Source: MGIIb-O5 sp036154155 (GTDB lineage Archaea > Thermoplasmatota > Poseidoniia > Poseidoniales > Thalassarchaeaceae). Taken from it: DNA of 28,597 bases. The notes beneath the pieces are model-generated. The model worked only from the letters and a program-made list of their open reading frames with translations. It was not told the origin of the DNA and did not search any database. Below, one piece after another: positions 15,666 through 23,504 of this stretch (position 1 is its first letter; every line of letters starts with the position of its first letter). The stretch covers positions 1-28,597 of the forward strand of contig JAYZLP010000043.1 in assembly GCA_036154155.1 (NCBI GenBank). Direction: 5' to 3'. A program made the position numbers and the translations under genes.

Positions 15666-16354
15666 ACAATGTCCACAACTTCTTCCAATTCTGAGTCCGA
15701 CTCTTCTGTAACGCCACCCTCGACGCCATAGATTGTAACTCCCATCCCACCAAAAGGATCAACATCCCTGTCCAAACGATCTAGAATCCTCCACCTGGGT
15801 GCATAGGAAAGGTGAACCCAGAGGGGGCCGGGAAGTATCAGTAGAGCCCATGCAAACCACCCCAGGTAATCTGGCGAATTCGCAAAGATCATCTCTATGG
15901 AAATTGCAATGATCCCTAGGAATGGAAGTGGGAAGATGAATTTTCTTCTATTTTCTAGTCTAGTGGGCGGCCTCCTAATTACCATGGATGTCAGTAATGA
16001 GAAACCCCCGAGGAATGAAGACATGGAAATCAAGATACGGGCCTGAAACGACCAGTCTCTGGCAACATCGGAAATGTGGCTATTCTCGACCACATACCCA
16101 TTGTACAGAAACGGAAGCAACATAGCCAACCCGATTAGTCCACCATAGAAGCCACCCACGAATACCGGGTGCCCACTTGTTAGGGAACCTCGCAGAAAGA
16201 AGTTACTCAGCGTCCCCCCTTCAAGCATATGGCGATGCTCAGAATCCAGGGATTCAGCCCTCTCGCGCCAGGATGTCACGGCTTCCGCGCCGGATGCCCC
16301 CACTATGACCGTTGGGGTAACGCAGAATATCGAGATATGGGATAATTTAGCCAT
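15662..16354 (-). CDS. Predicted membrane protein, unknown family
   Basis: This 230-residue protein was not recognised. It has about four hydrophobic segments in the middle (FYGGLIGLAMLLPFLYNGYVV, FQARILISMSSFLGGFSLLTSMVI, FIFPLPFLGIIAISIEMIF, YLGWFAWALLILPGPLWVHL) and an acidic C-terminal tail (TEESDSELEEVVDIV). Its N-terminal 20 residues are moderately hydrophobic (ISIFCVTPTVIVGASG) and could be a fifth segment or an artefact of too early a start. No catalytic or binding motif is visible. The gene is divergent from citrate synthase with 103 bases between the starts, and convergent with the thioesterase gene. Confidence 0.6.
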   Translation of the reverse strand: MAKLSHISIFCVTPTVIVGASGAEAVTSWRERAESLDSEHRHMLEGGTLSNFFLRGSLTSGHPVFVGGFYGGLIGLAMLLPFLYNGYVVENSHISDVARDWSFQARILISMSSFLGGFSLLTSMVIRRPPTRLENRRKFIFPLPFLGIIAISIEMIFANSPDYLGWFAWALLILPGPLWVHLSYAPRWRILDRLDRDVDPFGGMGVTIYGVEGGVTEESDSELEEVVDIV

Positions 16355-16447
16355 TTTTTTGTCTAGTCTGGGAAATCACGTTTCCCCGAGACAATCGAAA
16401 CCCGTCATACGGAGGGGTTATCACACACATCCCTTTCCAATGGTCCC

Positions 16448-16453
16448 GGGTGA
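16448..16453 (+). promoter_or_regulatory. Ribosome binding site GGGTGA deciding the citrate synthase start
   Basis: GGGTGA ends four bases before ATG 16458. The frame is open back to 16305, but the extra residues are unlike the family, so this site supports the shorter protein. Confidence 0.6.
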
Positions 16454-16457
16454 TGCT

Positions 16458-17627
16458 ATGTCAGATGATGACACCATATTCAATGTTACAGAGTCTCATT
16501 TGGACACAGGTCTGAGGGGCATCCCAGTAGGGACATGTCAGACTTCCTACGTCGACCCTCTGGAGGGTGTTCACTATGTCGGCTATCCAGTAGCCGATCT
16601 AGTCGACTTAGAGGAGGAGGACGTAATCTACCTCCTGCTGCATAAGGAACTGCCCACCCCAGAACAATCTGAAAAATTCAGGGCAGAGTTGATTCACAGG
16701 GCAGACTCACTCCCAACTGGGGCCCTTAGGGTTCTCGAGTCACTTACTCCCGGTAGTGGACATCCAATGGACTGGCTCGCAATCGGAATCATGGCATTGG
16801 GCACGGCAGAGCCTACTGGTGATGTCAGAGCAGACTCGATGAATCTAATCGCCAGAATGCCCGAGCTAATGGCTAGAGTTTTCCTACTTCGCGGTGGAAA
16901 AAAGGAGCAGTTGAAGCCACGAAACCCAGAACTGGGCCTCGTAGAAAACTTCGTCCACATGCTGGGTATTGAGGGCGAGGAAGCAAAGAGGATGGAGAGG
17001 GTCCTCAGATTCTTCTTCATTTTGCACATGGACCATGGTGGAGGCAACCTCTCAACATTCACCGGGAAGGCAGTTGCATCGGGAAGAGCATCGGTTTACT
17101 CAGCTCTTTCCAGCGCAATGAATGCACTTTCCGGGCCCCTTCATGGAAGGGCCAACCAGTCAGTATTGGAGTTCGTACAGAGAATCGGCACCTCGGACCC
17201 CGAGGAGGTCTCAAACTTCGTTAACGCGGAGATAGATTCCCGAAGGCCAATTTATGGATTTGGCCACGGCGTATTGAGGGCGGAGGATCCCAGGGCCACT
17301 TTGCTTATTGGATTGGGCCAGGAGATATGCCCGGACGATGATTTGTACAAGACCGTCAAGGTCCTCAGAGAAATCACCCCGGATATCCTGAAAGAGAGAA
17401 TTCCAAAGATTAGCAATCCATATCCAAATGTGGATCTGGGGAGCGGCACCCTTCTCCACTCTGTGGGATTCAGGAAGCCGGATTACTACACCACGTTCTT
17501 TGGTTGGGCTAGAGTTGCCGGAATTTGCGCCCAGATTCTGGATGAGAGGAGTTCCAGAGAGGGCAGGGGGACCCCAATTTACCGGCCCAAGTACATCCCC
17601 AAGAATCAGCCTCATAGAAGGCTCTGA
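16458..17627 (+). CDS. gltA: Citrate synthase, mitochondrial-type
   Basis: This 389-residue enzyme condenses oxaloacetate and acetyl-CoA at the entry to the citric acid cycle. Catalytic residues are in place: His229 in GPLHGRANQ, His270 in GFGHGVLRAEDPR and Asp326 in YPNVDLGSG. The wording of the motifs (HMDHGGGNLSTFTG, GHGVLR..DPR, YYTTFFGWARVAGICAQ) follows the eukaryotic/mitochondrial type, where the motif is GHAVLR, and not the usual archaeal and bacterial GHRVYK. Lineage transfer is an inference. The stop codon TGA (17625-17627) is immediately followed by the complement of the GDPD stop codon, with no base between. No other citric acid cycle gene is in the window unless the aconitase-X protein is counted, which I doubt. 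Confidence 0.92.
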   Translation: MSDDDTIFNVTESHLDTGLRGIPVGTCQTSYVDPLEGVHYVGYPVADLVDLEEEDVIYLLLHKELPTPEQSEKFRAELIHRADSLPTGALRVLESLTPGSGHPMDWLAIGIMALGTAEPTGDVRADSMNLIARMPELMARVFLLRGGKKEQLKPRNPELGLVENFVHMLGIEGEEAKRMERVLRFFFILHMDHGGGNLSTFTGKAVASGRASVYSALSSAMNALSGPLHGRANQSVLEFVQRIGTSDPEEVSNFVNAEIDSRRPIYGFGHGVLRAEDPRATLLIGLGQEICPDDDLYKTVKVLREITPDILKERIPKISNPYPNVDLGSGTLLHSVGFRKPDYYTTFFGWARVAGICAQILDERSSREGRGTPIYRPKYIPKNQPHRRL

Positions 17628-18749
17628 CTATACTCCATGGGTCTTTCCGGCACCCCTGTGCCCAATGATTCTCGGACAGCCCCAAGGGAGCCCCCTCTCG
17701 GCCTCCTTGCTCCATTTTTCCTCCGAACCTTCCCAATAAGACGACCTCCCCCTCTTTACGACAATATCTGTCCTCAATTTAGCCCCTAGCTCGCTCCAAG
17801 AAGGCAGAGAGTCACTCGCCTCCCTGAAGAGATCCCCGTACTCCTCCACCGAAGCCGAACCAAAAATCCCCTTCCATTCCTCATCAAGTGGTTGACTGGC
17901 CGGTCTAGGCCACCTAATGCTGCCATTCGGCTTCACCAAGACATCGGGGTCCAAATGATCGGACACTAGAGAAACTCCAGCCTCAATTAGTTCGTCCTCC
18001 ATTCCAAGAGGAGCCGGCCAAACGAACGCCCCCATGCCCTTCAGTGATCTGTGTAATTTTTCAAGTCCCTTTCCCCTAATCCCGACCACAGAACCAGGAG
18101 AAACAAATCTAGTCCACCCGACCAAATAATCCAGTGCCATCCCTATAGATTCCATTCCTTCATCTCTGAAACTATTGACCATTGAAGGAACCGATGTCGA
18201 AGCGAAATGTGGCATCGCTACTACCCTCTTCAACCTCCAGTACCTTCCCCAAGAACGTATACGGGGCATTAGCCGTGTAACGGGAAATCCAAACTCGGAT
18301 GATTTAGCGACTGGAGCTATCCTGGGCGAGAAGCTAGAAACTATCGTCGTCCTTTGAGGGAGTCCAAGTGGCCCGATTGTCTCCTCAAGCTTCTCCATTA
18401 TCGAACTAAGGTAGTGGTCAGTCCCAATATTGGTAACTGGGTGAGGGATTTTTATTTCAATATCAACCGTTTTGCCCACTTCACTCCACGATTCGACAAA
18501 CTTTGGTTCAGAGAGCAAGTCCTCGAAAACAACCACTCCCCTCGACCTCAACTCGCTCGTGGACATGTTCTCGATACACCGGTTTGCCATTCTCCCATCG
18601 CCCGGAACGAATTCATCATGGAAAATCACCAGCTCCCCATCAGAATCCATCCTCAGATCAAACTCAACCCCATCGGAGAAAGTTATGCCATGCACTAGGG
18701 CCTCTATGGAGTTCTCCTCTGGCTGCCTCCACTTCCCGCCTCCAGTCAC
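17628..18749 (-). CDS. Glycerophosphodiester phosphodiesterase, apparently circularly permuted
   Basis: This 373-residue GDPD-family TIM barrel hydrolyses glycerophosphodiesters to glycerol phosphate and an alcohol. The N-terminus starts in the loop after strand 1: PEENSIEAL (11-18), then VEFDLRMDSDG with metal ligands Glu29 and Asp31, FHDE with His44, and DIEIKIP with Glu98 and Lys100, ending the barrel with GVSLVSDHLDPD near 260-270. The first strand and catalytic motif, which should come first, are at the very end: PRIIGHRGAGKTHGV with His364 and Arg365, immediately before TAG. An unrecognised linker of about 85 residues precedes it. Joining the last residues to the first gives a normal GDPD N-terminus (HRGAGKTHGV then MTGGGKWRQPEENS). 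No HRG coding lies upstream of GTG 18749 in any frame that I translated. Confidence 0.88.
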   Translation of the reverse strand: MTGGGKWRQPEENSIEALVHGITFSDGVEFDLRMDSDGELVIFHDEFVPGDGRMANRCIENMSTSELRSRGVVVFEDLLSEPKFVESWSEVGKTVDIEIKIPHPVTNIGTDHYLSSIMEKLEETIGPLGLPQRTTIVSSFSPRIAPVAKSSEFGFPVTRLMPRIRSWGRYWRLKRVVAMPHFASTSVPSMVNSFRDEGMESIGMALDYLVGWTRFVSPGSVVGIRGKGLEKLHRSLKGMGAFVWPAPLGMEDELIEAGVSLVSDHLDPDVLVKPNGSIRWPRPASQPLDEEWKGIFGSASVEEYGDLFREASDSLPSWSELGAKLRTDIVVKRGRSSYWEGSEEKWSKEAERGLPWGCPRIIGHRGAGKTHGV

Positions 18750-18850
18750 GAACTTCCGAGATAATACGCGCTCATAAGTGGTTTAGGGCCAACTTCTGTT
18801 CGCGGTAATGATAATTACCTCTCTGCACGCACGGGGATTGAGGTAACACC

Positions 18851-20788
18851 ATGTCAGATGCAGTAGAATTAGACCGAGCTTCGGATCCAAAGGCAGTAAG
18901 GGGGTATGCATTCTATGATTGGGGTAAATCAGCGTTTGAGACGAGTACCACAGTAGCGATACTGCCGGCTTGGTATGCATACCTATTCCTGGAGGCTAAT
19001 GGGCTTACCACAACTATCGCAGGAATCGACATGACGGGAGACGCCGTATGGGCATATGCAGTGGCTGCAGCAACTCTACTGGTCGCGATATTAGCACCTG
19101 CCTTCGGAGTCATAGCGGATAAAAAACCAGTCAAGATGACATGGATTAGATACCTGACCTACATAGGGGCAGGATCGACGTTCCTGATAGGTTTCGACTT
19201 CCTATATGCCGGTTCGGAATGGGTCTGGCTGATGGTTTTCTTCCTCCTGGCCAACATAGGGCTGAATGGAGCAGGGGTGTTCTACAACGCAATGCTGCCT
19301 CACATGGGGACAGACGACGAGATGGATGATATCTCTAATCGCGCATTCGCGTATGGGTATCTGGGGGGTGGAATCCTCCTCCTGATTCACTTCATACTCG
19401 TTCTGGGTGTCGGTGGCGACTTCGTCATCAGACTCTGTCTAGCCTCTGCGGGAGTGTGGTGGTACGGCTTCGCCCTTCTAACTTTCAAGTACGTCCCCGA
19501 GCCCCCAATGGAGGGAGAGGAGGAATCCATCGACCTGAGGTCAGCCTATCAACAAGTCATCCAGACTCTGAAGGAGGTCAGCAAGTTCCGAACCCTGTTC
19601 ATCTACATGCTCGCGTACTTCTTCTTCATTGACGGTATCAACACGGTAACTGCATTGGGCGGGGTGTTCGGATCAACCGTTCTAGGAGTCACAACCACCG
19701 AACTAATGGTGACCATTTTGGCCATACAATTCGTGGCATGGCCAAGTGCCCTAGGATTCACTAAATTGGCAAATAACTGGGGGACAAAGAAGGCCCTTAG
19801 CGCATCCCTAGCAGGCTGGGTGGTTCTTTGCTTCGCCGCCTGCGCTTTCGCCCCTCTAGCACTGGACTCCCATGACCAACATGACGTTCTTTTCGAGTGG
19901 GATTCCGATGGTGATGGAATTGCAGACTCTTATGATGATGATGTGGATGGCGATTGGTTCGATAATGCCTACGAGATTGAGATGGGTACGGACCCGTTCG
20001 ATTACATGGATAGCCCATCCCCCCTTCCCCAGACTTGGCTACAACAAAGACTCGCTACGGCAGGATCCTATGTGGCATACATGAATTGGAACTTCGATCA
20101 CAGCATAGCCCAGAAGACAGACTTCTCAGATGACGAGTTCAATGAGCAGGAATGGGTGGCCATGTACTCCGGGATTCTGCCGGTTGAAATCGGCGAGAAG
20201 AGCGGTATTTATGATTGGAAGTGGGGAAGCTCCGAAGATGCCCCTCACATGGTCAAGGTGAATGATCAGGCACAACTTCAGGATTTCCTGGCATCGATTG
20301 GTGATACAAGATTCAGTGCCAGTGTCTCCGGGGGGCCACTGGATGAATCCAGCTCGGTTGGCATAGATCACCCGACCAATCTTGGGGATGGCCCTATAGA
20401 TGTAATTCCAGAAACCGTTAGGGACATTGTCTGGGAACCCCTTGGCCTGACCGTGGGGCTCCAATTCCTGCTCCTGGGCTGTGGAATGGGGACACTCCTT
20501 GGCGGCTCCCAAGGGCTAGCGAGGAGCATGTTCGGGCAGATGGTGCCCGAGACCAGGAGCGCTGAGTTCTTCGGCTTCTTCGGCTTCTTCGGCAAGGTAG
20601 CCGCTTTCATCGGCCCCCTCCTGTACGCCACTCTCACTGTGATGTACGGAAGCAGAGTTGGTGTTTTCTGTATTTCACTTCTAATCCTCATTGGTGCATA
20701 CATGATGAGGATGGTTGACGTGGATGATGGCAGGGCCGCAGCTAGGGCCGAGGATGCCAGAAACCGAGGAATTTCTATCGATTCCTAG
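18851..20788 (+). CDS. UMF1/Atg22-type MFS transporter with calcium-binding-type insert
   Basis: This 645-residue transporter begins KAVRGYAFYDWGKSAFETS, the YDWgnSaf signature of the UMF1/Atg22 branch of the major facilitator superfamily. About eight helices fill residues 30-340. A hydrophilic insert of about 190 residues (342-530) then begins with WDSDGDGIADSYDDDVDGDWFD (from 351) and GTDPFDY, a thrombospondin type 3-like calcium motif. About four more helices follow, including EFFGFFGFFGKVAAFIGPLLY. Typical members lack such an insert. The substrate is unknown; family members have been linked to amino acid or solute movement. GAGGT ends six bases before ATG 18851. The gene overlaps the convergent tatC by 14 bases. 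Confidence 0.85.
   Translation: MSDAVELDRASDPKAVRGYAFYDWGKSAFETSTTVAILPAWYAYLFLEANGLTTTIAGIDMTGDAVWAYAVAAATLLVAILAPAFGVIADKKPVKMTWIRYLTYIGAGSTFLIGFDFLYAGSEWVWLMVFFLLANIGLNGAGVFYNAMLPHMGTDDEMDDISNRAFAYGYLGGGILLLIHFILVLGVGGDFVIRLCLASAGVWWYGFALLTFKYVPEPPMEGEEESIDLRSAYQQVIQTLKEVSKFRTLFIYMLAYFFFIDGINTVTALGGVFGSTVLGVTTTELMVTILAIQFVAWPSALGFTKLANNWGTKKALSASLAGWVVLCFAACAFAPLALDSHDQHDVLFEWDSDGDGIADSYDDDVDGDWFDNAYEIEMGTDPFDYMDSPSPLPQTWLQQRLATAGSYVAYMNWNFDHSIAQKTDFSDDEFNEQEWVAMYSGILPVEIGEKSGIYDWKWGSSEDAPHMVKVNDQAQLQDFLASIGDTRFSASVSGGPLDESSSVGIDHPTNLGDGPIDVIPETVRDIVWEPLGLTVGLQFLLLGCGMGTLLGGSQGLARSMFGQMVPETRSAEFFGFFGFFGKVAAFIGPLLYATLTVMYGSRVGVFCISLLILIGAYMMRMVDVDDGRAAARAEDARNRGISIDS
20567..20593 (+). repeat. 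Three exact tandem copies of a 9-base unit (TTCTTCGGC) inside the UMF1 gene
   Basis: Three contiguous copies encode FFG-FFG-FFG in the conserved EFFG..GK helix region. Families usually have one FFG here followed by a varied helix, so this is a small in-frame expansion or slippage site. Confidence 0.7.
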
Positions 20789-21536
20789 TTACCCTATCGA
20801 TCACCAGTGCCGCTTCTAGAAGAAGTAGCATCGGCCCTGCCACTAGGAACATCGAAACTGGGTCTGGAGGGGAGATGAGTGCCCCCAGGATGAGTCCAGC
20901 GAACCAGAGATTCCACCTGTTGTCAGAAATTGATCTCCTTTCTATCAGCTCCCCCCTTAGTAGGATTGAAGCAATCAGGGGAACTTGGAAGCCTAGTATG
21001 GATGCAAAGTATAGGCCTGTAATGAAGCCAACCCAAGATTGCAATTGCCAAGTTGTTTCCAATCCGGCCGACGCAGCATCATCAGAAAGGTAGTCCAGCA
21101 GTAGTGGAACAAGAACCTCGTGGGAGTATGCCGCTCCCAAAGCACCCATTAGAATCGCCATAATGAATACTAACAAGACCCCTCCAAAGTTTCCTCTCTC
21201 GCCGCTTCCGGACCTCCTAGATTCTGCAACTATCCTTTTCCCATTCCATGTCAGATCACACATCAGGACGATGGCCGAGAGCATTATTCCAAGATTAATG
21301 CCTATTCTGAGTTTCAGCAGTATGGCTTCCATGGGGTGAAGGACCACAATTTCCACTCCCTCGGGCCTGTACGAGTTAGAACCAAGAAGCAACTCTATCG
21401 CCTCTCCCGAGGCAGGAAAACCCCCTAGAAAACCAATGAAGAAAGCCCCGACAAGAATGAACACTCTTTGTCTCAGGTGACTGATTAGCCCCCTCAACTC
21501 CGCACGGGGCAACAGATCCCCCGAGTCCCCGCTCAT
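20775..21536 (-). CDS. tatC: Twin-arginine translocase subunit TatC
   Basis: This 253-residue protein has the TatC layout. A short cytoplasmic N-terminus carries ELRGLISHLRQRVF (the usual HLxELRxR is reordered), a first helix FILVGAFFIGFLGGF follows, and then HPMEAILLKLRIGINLG, the conserved P-x-E...LK segment ahead of helix 2. Further helices follow (VFIMAILMGALGAAYSHEVLVPLLLDYL, SWVGFITGLYFASILGFQVPLIASILL), and the C-terminal pair includes GALISPPDPVSMFLVAGPMLLLLE, with the family's PDP and LyE ending. It should recognise RR signal peptides of folded exported proteins. No tatA is adjacent. The frame starts at 21557, but GGAG four bases before ATG 21536 favours the shorter form, a gap of 36 bases after the GTPase stop. 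Confidence 0.87.
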   Translation of the reverse strand: MSGDSGDLLPRAELRGLISHLRQRVFILVGAFFIGFLGGFPASGEAIELLLGSNSYRPEGVEIVVLHPMEAILLKLRIGINLGIMLSAIVLMCDLTWNGKRIVAESRRSGSGERGNFGGVLLVFIMAILMGALGAAYSHEVLVPLLLDYLSDDAASAGLETTWQLQSWVGFITGLYFASILGFQVPLIASILLRGELIERRSISDNRWNLWFAGLILGALISPPDPVSMFLVAGPMLLLLEAALVIDRVTRNR

Positions 21537-21572
21537 GGTTCTCCGAGAGGCTACCACTGGTCAATTCATCGC

Positions 21573-22700
21573 TCATGACTTTCTCAGAATTACGGTTAGT
21601 ACATCCCCGTCCCCTAGCTGGTGATCAAGCCCTACTCTCTGCCAGTCAAACTTTGCACTTGGGCCCTTGACTCTAGCATACCTGAACTTCCTCACGAAGT
21701 CTCTGTGAAGTTTGACGCATACGTCCCTCACTGTCGATGTGTCTTTCACGATCAATGGCTCAATCATGTCAGCATCCTGCCCTTGGGGCTTCAAATAAAT
21801 CGACATGAAGTGAAGATTATCGAAGATGAAGTCTTTCATCTCTTCCACTCCCTCTCCGGTCTTGGCAGAAACCTCCAGAACAGGCCAACCCTCAGGAAGC
21901 ATCGCCCTTGTCTTCGCAAGGTCTTCCTCAGTGGCCAGGTCAATCTTGTTCACCACCACAACGGCCCTGTTGTAAATCCTATTTTCTGCAAGAGTGTCCA
22001 CAATGTGGTCATCGGTGACGTTAGTTCGTAGTGTCACCGTGGCAGAAACTATCCCGAAACTCCTGATAATGCCTTGAATCTCCTCTTCGGTAAGATTGGT
22101 CTGTTCCACTGTTGACCTAACGACTATCCCTCCTCTTTCGGTCCTAGTGATATACACCTGTGGCTTTTTCTGGTTCAGCCTCATTCCGGACATCCAGAGC
22201 TCCTTGTCTAGAATGTCAAAGTGCGAATCCTGGAATGGATCTACCACATACAGAACCATGTCTGATCCCCTGATGACATTCAGGATTTCCCTTCCCCTTC
22301 CCTTGCCTTCCGATGCACCCTTGATCAATCCGGGTAGGTCGAGAATCTGTATTTTTGCACCTCTGTGGTCTAGTACCCCCGGAATGCACGTCAGGGTGGT
22401 GAATGCAAACTCCCCAGCTTCCGAGTCTGCTCCGGTCAATTGCGAAATCAAGCTAGACTTTCCAACACTGGGGAATCCAACCAGTGAAACCGATGCGTCA
22501 CCAGATTTTTTCACCTCGAATCCAGCACTGCCGCCACTCTTCTTTGAATGGGCTATTGCCTTCTCCTTCTTCTCCTTCAGAGCAGCAATTTTCGCCTTCA
22601 GCCTTCCTATGTGTCCCTGAGTTGCCTTGTTGTACTTGGTTTTCGATATCTCCTCCTCTAGGGATTTGATTTGCTCTTCGATAGTCGCCAAGTTGCACAC
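21573..22700 (-). CDS. DRG-type (OBG family) GTP-binding protein with TGS domain
   Basis: This 375-residue GTPase of the developmentally regulated GTP-binding (DRG) branch is near universal in archaea and eukaryotes and linked to translation. It has a basic coiled N-terminus (EEQIKSLEEEISKTKYNKATQGHIGRLKAKI), then G1 GFPSVGKSS with Lys81, G3 LDLPGLIKGASEGKGRG, G4 VNKIDL and G5 SAKTGEG. The characteristic DRG insert lies between G3 and G4. The C-terminal TGS domain ends GLDHQLGDGDVLTVILRKS. The start codon is GTG (22700); an ATG two bases upstream is out of frame. Divergent from the orphan gene at 22825, with a hairpin between them. Confidence 0.92.
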   Translation of the reverse strand: MCNLATIEEQIKSLEEEISKTKYNKATQGHIGRLKAKIAALKEKKEKAIAHSKKSGGSAGFEVKKSGDASVSLVGFPSVGKSSLISQLTGADSEAGEFAFTTLTCIPGVLDHRGAKIQILDLPGLIKGASEGKGRGREILNVIRGSDMVLYVVDPFQDSHFDILDKELWMSGMRLNQKKPQVYITRTERGGIVVRSTVEQTNLTEEEIQGIIRSFGIVSATVTLRTNVTDDHIVDTLAENRIYNRAVVVVNKIDLATEEDLAKTRAMLPEGWPVLEVSAKTGEGVEEMKDFIFDNLHFMSIYLKPQGQDADMIEPLIVKDTSTVRDVCVKLHRDFVRKFRYARVKGPSAKFDWQRVGLDHQLGDGDVLTVILRKS

Positions 22701-22710
22701 ATCCTATTTC

Positions 22711-22732
22711 GTGGTTGCATTCCGCGCAACCA
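22711..22732. repeat. Inverted repeat/hairpin between DRG and orphan gene
   Basis: GTGGTTGC and GCAACCAC are exact complements around a seven-base loop (ATTCCGC). The repeat begins 10 bases upstream of the DRG start codon, so it would sit in its leader or promoter, and 92 bases before the orphan ATG. An operator or 5' leader hairpin is possible; no T-tract adjoins it. Confidence 0.5.
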
Positions 22733-22824
22733 CCCCAGTTCTTGAATTCGGTGGCTTCATCGAGTAAAGTTCCCCCAAGCGAGGGTTCATTTCATATCGC
22801 CGTCTGGTCTATGTGAGGGCTCCC

Positions 22825-23502
22825 ATGGTGGATGTAATCATCTCGTTAGTCGATCGCGAGTCGTTATCCAATTTACTTTCAATGCCCTTGGGAGATGTGA
22901 TTTCTGGGATGGAGAGCATGTCGATAAGGGAAATGAGGCCAAGGCAATTCGAATCACTGCATCGACAATTCGATATTGACTTGGAGGGGGAAGTCCTGGA
23001 ATGGGCCGATAGAGTTGGCGAAATAGACCAGAAATCAGCATTGTCGAAACAATCAATCGGCCTAGAGGAGAAGCTAGAGCTCCTACTCCTGCTTTCGCAC
23101 TGGTCTTCCATGGGCGAGTGGAGGTGCTGGGACGCTAGATTGTTCTTGTATGTAGAGCCGGCCTCTGGCAGAAAGATGCCGGGCACGGGGTCATTCCTCA
23201 AACCGGAGGTGTGGAGGAATTTTTCAGAAACCATTGCAAACACAGACAGAACATCCTTCATTGAGTCCGTAGTTCTCGATTGGATGTCCCGTAGGGAGGA
23301 GCTAGGGGAGACCATGGACCCATCCATGGACCCGCGGATATTGCCCACCATGGAGTCCCACCAGAATTCGTCCGGAAGCCTGTTTGACATAATAGACAAG
23401 TCAAGAAGGGAGGGCCACCCTCTAATGATCGGCAGAGAGTACTTGGACCCACTTTCATGGTACATAGGAAACCAGAAATTATTGGAATTTATTGAGGCCT
23501 AG
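22825..23502 (+). CDS. Hypothetical protein (orphan by eye)
   Basis: This 225-residue, mostly helical, acidic soluble protein was not recognised. It starts MVDVIISLVDRESLSNLL and contains REMRPRQFESLHRQFDID, EEKLELLLLLSHWSSMGEWRCWDARLF and a C-terminal PLSWYIGNQKLLEFIEA. No signal peptide, membrane segment or enzyme motif is visible. GAGGG at 22815-22819 lies five bases before ATG 22825, better than the GTG at 22813. The stop is two bases before the NadM start, so the two are probably translated together; a role tied to NAD metabolism is only a guess. A long open frame on the opposite strand (22809-23465) has no ribosome binding site or operon link and is not preferred. Confidence 0.68.
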   Translation: MVDVIISLVDRESLSNLLSMPLGDVISGMESMSIREMRPRQFESLHRQFDIDLEGEVLEWADRVGEIDQKSALSKQSIGLEEKLELLLLLSHWSSMGEWRCWDARLFLYVEPASGRKMPGTGSFLKPEVWRNFSETIANTDRTSFIESVVLDWMSRREELGETMDPSMDPRILPTMESHQNSSGSLFDIIDKSRREGHPLMIGREYLDPLSWYIGNQKLLEFIEA

Positions 23503-23504
23503 GG

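Noticed and set aside
17628..18850. Frameshift or truncated GDPD with a missing N-terminus
   Set aside because: I translated the minus strand upstream to 18850 and found no HRG coding; the motif is instead intact in frame at the C-terminus, so a permutation explains it better.
21376..21576. Small minus-strand open frame starting at the DRG stop, before tatC
   Set aside because: It overlaps most of the tatC N-terminus in another frame and has no hydrophobic or conserved segment such as TatA.
22809..23465. 218-codon minus-strand open frame opposite the orphan gene
   Set aside because: Low-complexity Ser-rich protein without a ribosome binding site, while the plus-strand frame has one and is coupled to nadM.
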